This document shows, piece after piece, positions 8,776 to 17,014 of a stretch of DNA of 53,459 nucleotides. Below the pieces are notes generated by a model. The model had not been told where the DNA came from, did no database searches, and was given only the letters and a program-made list of their open reading frames with translations. Source of the DNA: Lachnoclostridium sp. UBA1308 (GTDB lineage: Bacteria; Bacillota; Clostridia; Lachnospirales; Lachnospiraceae); contig DBTU01000049.1 in assembly GCA_002307215.1 (NCBI GenBank), forward strand, positions 1-53,459, written 5' to 3'. A program made the position numbers and the translations under genes. Each line of letters starts with the position of its first letter. The first letter of the stretch is position 1.

Positions 8776-11700
8776 TTTAGGTCACCTCCCACAGGAATGA
8801 TATAAGATACCTTTGTCCCCTTGCCTGGGTTACTTTCAATGGTAAGTCCCTTACCGAACAATTTACTCAGCCTGCGATCAATATTCCAAAGACCGATGCC
8901 ACGTCCGGAATCAGATGACAGTAAGCTATCCAGCCTGTCCGCAGGGATTCCTTGACCATCATCCTCCACAGCTACCTGAACTCCCTCGGTCACCTTGATT
9001 ACTGATATCGTGACAAGTCCGCTTCCACCCTTCTTACGCAGACCGTGTGTAATGGCATTTTCCACGAGTGGTTGTATGGAAAGCACCGGCAGTCTTATTT
9101 TGATAGTCTCGTCGATGTCAAATATCACCTGCAGTTGATCACTAAACCGCGCCTTTTGAATTTCAACATAAGAGTTTACAAAAGTAAGCTCCCGTTCCAG
9201 AGAGCTATAAGCATCCAGGCTCTTAAAATCAAAGCACTGACGCAAGTAATCGGAAAAATTATCAATGAGCCGCTGCGCACGAGCCGGATCACTGTCGCAG
9301 AAGAAGGAAATAGCGTTTAAGGTGTTAAACAAAAAATGGGGCTTGATCTGTGCCTGCAGTAGAGCGGTTTCTGCCGCCATGGCCTTATCCACGGAGGTCT
9401 TTAAATCGACCAATGTCCCAACCCTTGCCAACAATTCCTCCGCCTCATAAGGCTTAGGAAGATAGTCATTGGCTCCGGCCCCAAAACCCATAACAATATC
9501 CTCGGTGGAAGCCTTGGCCGTCAGTATCAGTACCGGAAGCTCAAAGCTCGGACGATCTTCACGGATCTTTTGGCACACCTCATAACCGGACATTTCCGGC
9601 ATCATGACGTCCAGTATAACTATGGAAAAATCTCTGTGTCTGGTAAGCTCGGCCAGTGCGGCCTTCCCACTGCCAACCATTGTGACACCATATCCGCCCA
9701 ATCGTAAAATAGACGAGGCTGCCTGTAAATTGACCAAATCGTCATCCACCAGAAGAATATGTATATCCCCTTCGATCGGTTCCATTTTAACCGGTACGTT
9801 CTCAAGATATACCGCCATTTCCTGCACCGCAAGAGCCGATTCGCTTTCTAACGGACCGGATTCTTGGGACATCGAAGCTATATCAGCGATCGGAAGTACG
9901 AAGGTGAAACGGGAACCGGCGCCCGGTTGGGACTCCACCCGAATAGCACCGCCCTGTAATTCTACGAGGTGCTTCGTGATGGGGAGACCTAAGCCCGTAC
10001 CGCCATGCCTACGCGTTAAAGAGGTATCCACCTGCTCAAAGGATTTGAAGATATCCTCCAGCTTGTCTTCCGGAATGCCTTCTCCCGTATCGCTGACGCA
10101 TATCTCTACCATATTTCCCTTTTTCCTTGCAGAAATCTTCACACAGCCCTGTACCGTGAATTTTACCGCATTTCCTACCAGATTATAGAGAATTTGAACT
10201 ACTCTGTTTTCATCTGCCAGTACAGGGGGAAGTCCCTCGGGTATATCTGAAATTACCTCATATTCCTTTGAACGGCTGAGCTGCAAAAAGACACTCGTAA
10301 CCGTATGAATCGAGCCCTCCAGCTGCATTGGCCTGATATTTAGTAGAATATCTCCGTTTTTCATCTTTGAATAATCAAGAATATCATTAACTAAGTTAGC
10401 AAGCCTGCGGCTACTTCCGGCTACGACGGAGAGATTTTGCATCTGACGGCTGTTGAGCTCGCCGTCACTTCCTTTTAACATAGCCTCGGTGATACCTAAA
10501 ATGCCGCTTAATGGAGTCCTAAGCTCATGTGAGGTATTGGCAAGAAACTCATCCTTAATTTTATCCAGCTTCAGGAGCTTTTGGGAGAGAGCGTTGACAT
10601 TTTTGTAGGCTTCTGCTGAACGTCTAGCGAGGACGAAGGACTGCATCAACAGCAGAAGAAATAATCCAACCGGCACCAGCTCTCCCACATTGCTATGGAT
10701 GCTGTCATTCTGATACAGCATATCGTGTGCACCACTCACAATCACCGGCAGCGCACCGAGTAATATAGTCATCGAATCTTTTTTCTTTTTGAGGAAAGCC
10801 CGGGCAACGCATACAATGGTATAAACGCCCATTGCAATGGCGGCAATATTAAAGAAATAAACCAACTTCGTAAAAAAGGAAATTGGAGTGAACAAAAAGA
10901 TTAGCGTAACGACCGCTGCATAGACCGCAAAGACCCGCAGAACTTTTTTGGAGCATTCCTCCGGAAACAGTTCTCCGATCATATAGGCTGCCAAAATCGG
11001 GAAATAGCACATGGTCATATAATCGATAACAACAATGGCATGGTAAGAAATAAAGGGAACTATCTTGTAAATCAAATAATCTCCATACACCAACGTTCTT
11101 AAAGCAAACATTAGACACATGAAAACGTAATATAAACTGCTCTTATCCTCCCTACGCAGTAGGAAGATGTTCAAATAATAAAACGCCATCACCGTAAGTG
11201 CGCCAATCAAAAACAAATCCTTATTGATTACTCCTCTATCCATGCCTTGGATCTGCTCTGTAGTTCCCATACTAAGCGCATACCACATACCACCGCGAGA
11301 ATAGACGTAATTAGAAACATGTACAATTATGTAAAAGCTGGAGCTTTCAGGGGTAAACTCTACAGTACGCGGTCTGTACCAGGGTGTGAAATGCTTTGCG
11401 TCCGTTCCTATTGTTCCGTTGGAGGAAATCATAGTTCCATCGATATATAATTCATATGCTGTGGAAAAGGTAGGTATAAGTAACGCCAACGGTTGACCCT
11501 TAGGCGCGTTCACCACCCGCAGGATATATGTTCCATACCCGAATCCCGGGAGCTTCTCACCATTTAAATTATAATCGTTCCAAACCTTAGGAACATTGGC
11601 TGCAACATCCGGAACAGGGACTTCGGTTTCAATATCTTGAATAGTCAGGAAGTGCTCCCAGTAGAAATCCCATTCGCCTCTTAGACTCAGAACTCCATCC

Positions 11701-11861
11701 TGTTCTGATTGCCAGTTTTGCAAATCCAACATGCCCTTTACAGGATGAAACCGGCCTGTACTCCTTTCAGAAAAGGCAGAGATACCTATAAGTGCAAGCA
11801 CGGCAATCGCTATGCTGAATACCAATATTAATACTCGTTTTTTACTCGATAATTCTTTCAT
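8772..11861 (-). CDS. hybrid sensor histidine kinase: 7TMR-DISM sensor, HisKA kinase, receiver, and a second LytS-type kinase
   Basis: This 1029-residue membrane protein has an N-terminal transmembrane helix, an extracellular 7TMR-DISMED2-like beta domain (about 45-205; LRGEWDFYWEHF, FGYGTYILRV), seven transmembrane helices (about 210-410), then a HisKA domain with NTSHELRTPL, a GHKL ATPase with the N box YNLVGNAVKF and GTGLGLPITKHL, a receiver with LLVDDDLVNLQ and VILDVMMPEMSG, and finally a LytS-type module with IKPHFLFNTLNAISF, LVENAITHGLRKKGGSG and GRGIGLWNIDRRL. Two separate phosphorylatable histidines and an internal receiver aspartate allow a multi-step relay to the SARP regulator at 7690-8775. 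GAGGGG precedes the start at 11861. The ligand is unknown; DISM domains are often thought to bind carbohydrates. Confidence 0.9.
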   Translation of the reverse strand: MKELSSKKRVLILVFSIAIAVLALIGISAFSERSTGRFHPVKGMLDLQNWQSEQDGVLSLRGEWDFYWEHFLTIQDIETEVPVPDVAANVPKVWNDYNLNGEKLPGFGYGTYILRVVNAPKGQPLALLIPTFSTAYELYIDGTMISSNGTIGTDAKHFTPWYRPRTVEFTPESSSFYIIVHVSNYVYSRGGMWYALSMGTTEQIQGMDRGVINKDLFLIGALTVMAFYYLNIFLLRREDKSSLYYVFMCLMFALRTLVYGDYLIYKIVPFISYHAIVVIDYMTMCYFPILAAYMIGELFPEECSKKVLRVFAVYAAVVTLIFLFTPISFFTKLVYFFNIAAIAMGVYTIVCVARAFLKKKKDSMTILLGALPVIVSGAHDMLYQNDSIHSNVGELVPVGLFLLLLMQSFVLARRSAEAYKNVNALSQKLLKLDKIKDEFLANTSHELRTPLSGILGITEAMLKGSDGELNSRQMQNLSVVAGSSRRLANLVNDILDYSKMKNGDILLNIRPMQLEGSIHTVTSVFLQLSRSKEYEVISDIPEGLPPVLADENRVVQILYNLVGNAVKFTVQGCVKISARKKGNMVEICVSDTGEGIPEDKLEDIFKSFEQVDTSLTRRHGGTGLGLPITKHLVELQGGAIRVESQPGAGSRFTFVLPIADIASMSQESGPLESESALAVQEMAVYLENVPVKMEPIEGDIHILLVDDDLVNLQAASSILRLGGYGVTMVGSGKAALAELTRHRDFSIVILDVMMPEMSGYEVCQKIREDRPSFELPVLILTAKASTEDIVMGFGAGANDYLPKPYEAEELLARVGTLVDLKTSVDKAMAAETALLQAQIKPHFLFNTLNAISFFCDSDPARAQRLIDNFSDYLRQCFDFKSLDAYSSLERELTFVNSYVEIQKARFSDQLQVIFDIDETIKIRLPVLSIQPLVENAITHGLRKKGGSGLVTISVIKVTEGVQVAVEDDGQGIPADRLDSLLSSDSGRGIGLWNIDRRLSKLFGKGLTIESNPGKGTKVSYIIPVGGDLN

Positions 11862-11931
11862 AACATCCCCTCATTCGTATATGATTTATTTTTATGGAAT
11901 GCTCCCCTTAATATTAATCTTATCATTCTAT

Positions 11932-11949
11932 ACTTAACCATAACTAAAC
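11932..11949. promoter_or_regulatory. second copy of the 11-bp-period direct repeat
   Basis: ACTTAAC (11932-11938) and ACTAAAC (11943-11949) repeat at an 11-bp interval, and the whole 18-mer matches 16 of 18 bases at 7663-7680. It lies 71-88 bases before the kinase start codon, similar in distance and orientation to the other copy, as expected for autoregulation by the REC-SARP regulator. Confidence 0.5.
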
Positions 11950-12064
11950 TGTTTTTTTCATAATCTGACATGTTGAATTCTTTATTCACATTATTCTTAC
12001 TTTTCTTCTCTCAGTATACATTGTTTTTAAATATGCTTCAATAAATTACAACCTAAATATACCT

Positions 12065-12107
12065 ATCATTGTAAAATATGACGGCTTCTGAAATCTTACT
12101 GTCACAC
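12065..12107. repeat. short dispersed repeat, copy 1
   Basis: This 37-43-bp AT-rich sequence (beginning ATCATTGTAAAAT) matches 32 of the first 37 bases at 14735-14776. The two copies are in the same orientation and flank the three-gene block 12202-14616. The rest of 11862-12201 holds the direct repeat at 11932 and a hairpin at 12112-12137, with no gene. Confidence 0.45.
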
Positions 12108-12111
12108 GAAA

Positions 12112-12137
12112 AAGTGCCAATCCTTCGATTGACACTT
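12112..12137. terminator. hairpin downstream of the methyltransferase gene
   Basis: AAGTGCCAATC (12112-12122) pairs with GATTGACACTT (12127-12137), ten of eleven pairs plus one wobble, over a 4-base loop. It lies 65 bases past the leftward methyltransferase stop codon. The reverse strand continues TTTCGTG after the stem, a weak T run, so it may be a terminator or a processing hairpin. Confidence 0.5.
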
Positions 12138-12201
12138 AGCAAGTCGTCTACATATATAAATCATCTATGGTGTGCTGCACTTTTTATCTGTATAAGTATA
12201 T

Positions 12202-12804
12202 TTATTTGCGTGAATCAAGAATAAACATCGATGCATCTTGCCCCATGAATATTTGACTCCCTGTATAAAATGTTTTGGATTGAATATCTCTGTACCCTAT
12301 TTTATTCATAATATCGGCTAATTTTTCTTGATCAAATCCATTATGAACTATATCCGAAACCACTTTTTCGTTTTTATTAAAATCTGAAATGAGTAAATGC
12401 CCTCCATCATTGAGAACATCATATAGTCTTGATAAAATCAACTCCGTATCATTAATATGGAGTAAAACCTGAGTCATGAAAATGTAATCAGTATAAAAAT
12501 CTGATCTACCTTCCTTTTCAAAATCAAAGCATAATGTATCCACATTCTGAATATTTAAATCAGAAATTTTTTGTTTTATTTGATTAATCATGTTTTGTGA
12601 GGTATCCAAAAAAAGCATAGAATTAAATTCATTTAATAAGCTCATTCCAACAAGACCTGTTCCACAGCCAAAATCAATAGCATTCTTACCTTTAGTGTCA
12701 ACTAAATATTCACGTATGGCCTCAGATGATACCTTAGCAATTTGAATTCTTTCAGAAGAGTCATATATATTAGCAATCATTTCAAATTTATCAGTATTTC
12801 CCAT
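12202..12804 (-). CDS. class I SAM-dependent methyltransferase
   Basis: With the start at 12804 (GGAAG 8 bases upstream) the protein is 200 residues. It has the SAM-binding loop AIDFGCGTGLVGMSLL, an acidic residue after strand 2 (LFLDTSQNM), a motif III-like FMTQVLLHINDTE and GGHLLISDFN. This is a complete small Rossmann methyltransferase of the Methyltransf_11/25 type; the substrate cannot be told. The frame is open to 12918, but that extension overlaps the AraC gene and lacks family resemblance. It starts 16 bases after the AraC gene's stop codon, so the two form an operon. Confidence 0.85.
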   Translation of the reverse strand: MGNTDKFEMIANIYDSSERIQIAKVSSEAIREYLVDTKGKNAIDFGCGTGLVGMSLLNEFNSMLFLDTSQNMINQIKQKISDLNIQNVDTLCFDFEKEGRSDFYTDYIFMTQVLLHINDTELILSRLYDVLNDGGHLLISDFNKNEKVVSDIVHNGFDQEKLADIMNKIGYRDIQSKTFYTGSQIFMGQDASMFILDSRK

Positions 12805-12820
12805 TATTAGCACTTCCTTT

Positions 12821-13687
12821 TCATTCTTTCCTATTATATTTATTTGGTGCAACCCCTTTATACTTTTTGAAAATTCTGCTGAAATAATTTGAATCACAAA
12901 ATCCGCAAGCAAAAGCAATTTCTGTGATATTACTATTTCCCTCGCTTAGCAGTATAACAGCTCTATTTATACGAAGGGAATTAATATAGTCCATAGGCGT
13001 TTTACCGGTTATCTTCTTATAAAGCTTACAGAAGTGGTAATCCGATATATTTGCCACCGAAGCCAATTCATGAATTGTAATTTTCTGAGATAAATTATGG
13101 TCTATATATTCAAATACCTGGTCCATTCTTGTTATGTTCTTTACTCTTATGTCAAATTCCTTTTTGGTCAGATAGCCGTCTACATAGTTACGAAGCAACA
13201 AGACAATAAGCATATATAAATCGGATTTCACAGCCAATTCAAATCCTATATTCTTAGAATAGTATTCTTTGATAATGTTTTCAATACAATTACATATCTG
13301 TTCATCATCCCGGATCAAATTTTTAAAGGTAATATAATTATTTGACATTGGTGCGATAAATTTCACCTGACAACTGTCAATTTGATTGCTGTATAAAAAC
13401 GGAAAATCCACTTTCATGACATAACAGGACAGGTTTTCTGATAAACTCTCAGTGTAATGAAGTTCATTGCTGTTGATAACAACAAAATCCTTTGGATTAA
13501 CAACAAATTTATGTGCATTGCATATCTGGAAAGCACTTCCCTCTACAAAATAATAAAACTGCATATGCTCATGCCAATGACTATCAAATACCGGTCCCTG
13601 GCCCTTTAAATCTCTTTTTATTATCTCCACAGAAAAATTTTCATCCGGCATTTTCCGATAATAATAGTTCTCAGGATCTTTATTCAT
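12821..13687 (-). CDS. AraC-family transcriptional regulator with cupin sensor domain
   Basis: The 288-residue protein has an N-terminal cupin-like domain (about 20-110; DSHWHEHMQFYYFVEG carries the His-rich cupin motif and VVNPKDFVVINSNELH follows) and a C-terminal double helix-turn-helix (about 190-288; IHELASVANISDYHFCKLYK and ITEIAFACGFCDSNYFSRIF). AraC proteins of this build usually bind a small carbohydrate-like effector and activate adjacent genes. GGGAGG precedes the ATG at 13687 by 13 bases. It is divergent from the esterase at 13828, with a near-palindrome at 13739-13760 between them. Confidence 0.9.
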   Translation of the reverse strand: MNKDPENYYYRKMPDENFSVEIIKRDLKGQGPVFDSHWHEHMQFYYFVEGSAFQICNAHKFVVNPKDFVVINSNELHYTESLSENLSCYVMKVDFPFLYSNQIDSCQVKFIAPMSNNYITFKNLIRDDEQICNCIENIIKEYYSKNIGFELAVKSDLYMLIVLLLRNYVDGYLTKKEFDIRVKNITRMDQVFEYIDHNLSQKITIHELASVANISDYHFCKLYKKITGKTPMDYINSLRINRAVILLSEGNSNITEIAFACGFCDSNYFSRIFKKYKGVAPNKYNRKE

Positions 13688-13738
13688 TGAATTAGCCGAA
13701 CCTCCCTTCGAGTCAACAAAATAATGCTAGAAATCAAC

Positions 13739-13760
13739 AAGATGCTTCATGAAGCTTCTT
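13739..13760. promoter_or_regulatory. near-palindrome in the AraC/esterase divergent promoter region
   Basis: A perfect 12-bp core GCTTCATGAAGC (13744-13755) is flanked by AAGAT and TTCTT, extending the symmetry with one mismatch. It lies 52 bases from the AraC start and 68 from the esterase start. It is a candidate operator; AraC proteins more often use direct repeats, so the binding protein is uncertain. Confidence 0.35.
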
Positions 13761-13827
13761 TCACTTATTGATATTATAATCATATACACAGATACTGTAA
13801 ATAACAAGTGACAAGGAGGTACTAATT

Positions 13828-14616
13828 ATGAGTAAATCAAAAGTTGAACAAATCATCATTGACAGTCAGTCTCTTGATAGGGAAATGAAAGCATTGGTTT
13901 ATTTGCCAAAAACCTATGATGGTTTTGAAGTATTCCCTGTATTGTATTTTTTACACGGAAGAAGCGGCAATGAAACCATTCTATCTGAGCTTGAGCTGGA
14001 TAAATTTGCGGATCGTATGATTGACGATGGTATAATCAAACCGATTATTATTGTTTGTCCTTGCATTGATAATAGTCATGGCATGAATTCATCAGCTATA
14101 TTCAAAGATATTTCGGATCCCTGTGATAGCAGCCGGAGAATTCACTTGGGTAGATATGAAGATTACATAATTCATGATATTATACGGACAATCGATACCA
14201 CTTACCACACCATCAAAAACCGGTCAGGCCGATATATCGGTGGGATTTCCGGCGGCGGATATTCCGCTCTTCATAATGCATTTAACCACCCGGACTTGTT
14301 TTCAAAGGTAGGAGGACATATGCCCGCCATTGAAATCGAACTGGAAGAGGAAGATGCACCCTATTATAGCAATCAAGACATTTGGAATAAATATGACCCC
14401 ATCACTATCGCAAAACACAAAGAATTATCGGATATCGAAGTGTATCTGGACTGCGGGGACCGGGATGAAGGCAGATTCTACAGAGGTTGTTCTATATTAC
14501 ATGGGATTCTGAAAGCAAATGGTGTAAAATCACAGTATTATCTTAATTCCGGATATCATAATCATGATTACATAAAAGCTAATTTAGAAAAATATTTATT
14601 ATTCTATGCAGGTTGA
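13828..14616 (+). CDS. alpha/beta-hydrolase, esterase D-like
   Basis: The 262-residue protein has the putative-esterase fold: LYFLHGRSGNET (oxyanion strand with HG), nucleophile serine in the elbow GISGGGYSALHNAF, acidic residue in YLDCGDRDEG, and catalytic histidine in SGYHNHDY. No signal peptide, so it acts in the cytoplasm. Relatives hydrolyse acetyl, feruloyl or formylglutathione esters; beside polysaccharide-utilisation genes, removal of acyl groups from imported oligosaccharides is plausible but inferred. AGGAGG lies 9 bases before the ATG. Closed by the terminator at 14691-14719. Confidence 0.85.
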   Translation: MSKSKVEQIIIDSQSLDREMKALVYLPKTYDGFEVFPVLYFLHGRSGNETILSELELDKFADRMIDDGIIKPIIIVCPCIDNSHGMNSSAIFKDISDPCDSSRRIHLGRYEDYIIHDIIRTIDTTYHTIKNRSGRYIGGISGGGYSALHNAFNHPDLFSKVGGHMPAIEIELEEEDAPYYSNQDIWNKYDPITIAKHKELSDIEVYLDCGDRDEGRFYRGCSILHGILKANGVKSQYYLNSGYHNHDYIKANLEKYLLFYAG

Positions 14617-14690
14617 ATTTATAGCATCTATAGAAATCCTCAAATGCCCGTCTGTGATTGGTCATGCTAAAATAGCTCAAAACATAGTAA

Positions 14691-14719
14691 TAGGGTGGGA
14701 TTCAAAGAATCCCACCCTA
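14691..14719. terminator. strong hairpin between convergent genes
   Basis: TAGGGTGGGATTC (14691-14703) pairs perfectly with 14707-14719 over a 3-base AAA loop. It lies between the rightward esterase and the leftward sugar permease gene and can serve both, although neither side has a long T run. Confidence 0.7.
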
Positions 14720-14734
14720 ACTAGACACAGAGCC

Positions 14735-14776
14735 ATCATTGTAAAATCTGACAGCTTATGAAATCCTCCTGAACAC
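14735..14776. repeat. short dispersed repeat, copy 2
   Basis: This is the second copy of the sequence at 12065-12107, same orientation, 32 of 37 bases identical over the best part. It has no coding capacity. Confidence 0.45.
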
Positions 14777-14835
14777 AATTCAAAAGCATTACAAATATTT
14801 TACCTCTCGCTTTATTAAGTTAGAGAAATTTATGC

Positions 14836-15906
14836 CTAATACTTCTTCCTCTTCCGCGAACAAATGACACTCTGAAGTACAATAAAGAAGCAAAGCATTC
14901 CCGCGCGTGTGATCTGTGGCCACCACGGATCCTGGCTACCTATTGCGGTAACAACCAGTAATACGATTCCGCTTGTCAGTACACCGAATAGAGTACCGAA
15001 GATATTGCCTACGCCGCCGGTAAGCAGTGTTCCACCAATAATGGAAGCAGCGATAGCGTCCATTTCAAGGCCTGTTGCCTGTTGAACCGAGCCTGACCGC
15101 GTGTGGAAAAGATATAGAAACCCACCGATACCTGCAAGCAGGCCGCAAAGCAAATGTGCACTAAACCTGGTTCTCTTGACGTTTATACCAAGCATCAGGG
15201 CGCTTTGCGAATTCCCGCCCACCGCATAAAAGCTACGTCCGAGCTTTGTCTTCTTAAGCAACCAGTACATCAAACAGACTATAAGAATCGCTACGATAAC
15301 ACCGTATTCCAGCTTTGATTGAAGGAAAATGCCCTTCTTATTGACATCGCCTAAAAAGGGTATCTGTATTCGCGCACCGGACAACTTCTCAAAACCCGGA
15401 TTACTAACCTGTACCTGATTAACTTCTATCAGGGCAACTAAACCTCGACCTAAGAACATGCCTGCCAGGGTCACAATAAAGGGCTGCATCTCCAGATACG
15501 CGACAAGAAACCCTTGAAACGCACCGAATGCGAGACCAATCGCCAAGGCCAGACTTAGTGTTGTAAAAAAATTGAAGCCATAATTGTTAAGGCAAACGAT
15601 GCAAGCCGTACAAATAAGTGCGGTGGAACCGCCTACTGAAATATCAATACTGCCTGTAATCATAACAATCGAAAGTCCGCAGGCAATTACAATCAGGGCG
15701 GCGTTTTCGTTGAAGAGGTTAAAAAACATCTGAACCTTGCTGAAACCTTTATCACCAAGGAATATCATGGAGAGTAGGTAGATTGCAATAAACAGAGAAA
15801 TAGTAATTGTCAACAAGAAGGCTGTATCAGTCAGAGGTTCTCTTCGTTTTAATTTGTTTTGAATAACTACACCGTCAGTACCTTGCGCTTTATTCATGAG
15901 TGACAT
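14836..15906 (-). CDS. sugar ABC transporter permease, YjfF-like
   Basis: The start is placed at 15906, with AAAGGAG 10 bases upstream; the frame is open to 15927. The 356-residue protein has 8-10 hydrophobic segments and the ribose-type permease signatures ITGSIDISVGGSTALICTA and GLEMDAIAASIIGGT followed by LTGGVGNIFGTLFGVL. It is the last gene of a four-gene ribose/galactofuranose-class importer (binding protein 18728, ATPase 16998, permease 15908, this). Two different permeases, as in E. coli YtfT/YjfF, point to a heterodimeric channel. Uptake of galactofuranose or another furanose is inferred from family. Confidence 0.88.
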   Translation of the reverse strand: MSLMNKAQGTDGVVIQNKLKRREPLTDTAFLLTITISLFIAIYLLSMIFLGDKGFSKVQMFFNLFNENAALIVIACGLSIVMITGSIDISVGGSTALICTACIVCLNNYGFNFFTTLSLALAIGLAFGAFQGFLVAYLEMQPFIVTLAGMFLGRGLVALIEVNQVQVSNPGFEKLSGARIQIPFLGDVNKKGIFLQSKLEYGVIVAILIVCLMYWLLKKTKLGRSFYAVGGNSQSALMLGINVKRTRFSAHLLCGLLAGIGGFLYLFHTRSGSVQQATGLEMDAIAASIIGGTLLTGGVGNIFGTLFGVLTSGIVLLVVTAIGSQDPWWPQITRAGMLCFFIVLQSVICSRKRKKY

Positions 15907-15907
15907 A

Positions 15908-17014
15908 CTAACCACGCTCCTTTCCATCGCCTGCTGTCAATTTAGAAAATTTGACTTTATTGTTAAAGAAACTTTTGACAGTCGGCGTCTGGATGGCTAC
16001 AAGTACAATAATTATCACAGCCTTGAAGACCGGAACAGCATTTGTATTGACGTTAAGCGTGGTCAACATTGAGGTCAGCGTCTGGATCGTATACGCTCCG
16101 ATAATCGAACCCGCCATATTGAATTTGCCACCACCGAGTGAATTGCCACCAAGGGCGACTGCCAAAATAACATCCATTTCAATGCCGGGTACTATTGTGT
16201 ACGGATTTACAGTTTGCACCCTACTTGACTGGACGAAACCGGCGATACCGACGCAAAGACCCAAAATAACAAATGTCAACAACTTGATCATCGCGGGATT
16301 GAGACCATTCAGGCTCGAGGATTTATCATTGATACCTACAGCCCGGGTGTACAGACCAAGGTTAGTTTTTTTCAGCACAAGGATTGTTACCGCAACTACA
16401 GCAATCGTAATGAGTATTGGTGTCGGAATGGGAAATCCCGGAATAAAGTTGCCGTAATACCCAAACGAAGCCACAGCTTTGGGCTTAAGCCCTCCCATGG
16501 CCATAGAGCCTATTGACCGACCTGCCGTAAAGAGGATGAGCGTTGCTACCATAGGCTGTATGTTAAATTTTGAAACAAGAATACCGTTAAAGACTCCGCA
16601 AGCCATACCGGCAAGGCAGCCAAGTAAGAGCGCAAGGATGACCGGCGCATGTAATACGGAGGGTTGGGTTTCACTCCCGCACAGAACTCGCATAATGACT
16701 CCGCCGACGATTGCAACGGTAGCGCTTACACTGATATCCTGACCTCTGGAAGAGGATGTAACGAGAGTCATTCCAATGGCTAGAATAACAAGCTCAGTTG
16801 CGTTGTTTAGGATATTGATTAAATTTCCTATCAGGACAGGATTACCGGTACTGTCTTTGCCCATGCTGATTATCAGGAAACTCGGTTTAATGAACACATT
16901 GATTAATAAAAGACAGGTAAGAAACGTAATGGGGATAAACAATTTGTGCCTAATTAATGCATTAAGAACCGATGCTGAACGGTCGATATCAAGTTTATTA
17001 CTGTTTCTGGACAT
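15908..17014 (-). CDS. sugar ABC transporter permease, YtfT-like
   Basis: The 368-residue integral membrane protein has the ribose-family permease features: IGMTLVTSSSRGQDISVSAT, NGILVSKFNIQPMVATLILF, and PGIEMDVILAVALGGNSLGG with the glycine-rich EAA-like loop. Its ATG (17014) overlaps the end of the ATPase gene by 17 bases, implying coupled translation, and a G-rich ribosome site lies upstream. It pairs with the YjfF-like permease at 14836-15906 in the same operon. Confidence 0.9.
   Translation of the reverse strand: MSRNSNKLDIDRSASVLNALIRHKLFIPITFLTCLLLINVFIKPSFLIISMGKDSTGNPVLIGNLINILNNATELVILAIGMTLVTSSSRGQDISVSATVAIVGGVIMRVLCGSETQPSVLHAPVILALLLGCLAGMACGVFNGILVSKFNIQPMVATLILFTAGRSIGSMAMGGLKPKAVASFGYYGNFIPGFPIPTPILITIAVVAVTILVLKKTNLGLYTRAVGINDKSSSLNGLNPAMIKLLTFVILGLCVGIAGFVQSSRVQTVNPYTIVPGIEMDVILAVALGGNSLGGGKFNMAGSIIGAYTIQTLTSMLTTLNVNTNAVPVFKAVIIIVLVAIQTPTVKSFFNNKVKFSKLTAGDGKERG

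Noticed and set aside
9604..10188. 194-residue open frame on the + strand
   Set aside because: It lies wholly inside the kinase gene on the other strand, has no family resemblance or ribosome site, and is a shadow of a long GC-rich coding region.
15951..16457. 168-residue open frame on the + strand
   Set aside because: Antisense shadow of the hydrophobic YtfT-like permease; the apparent membrane-like composition is a by-product of the other strand.
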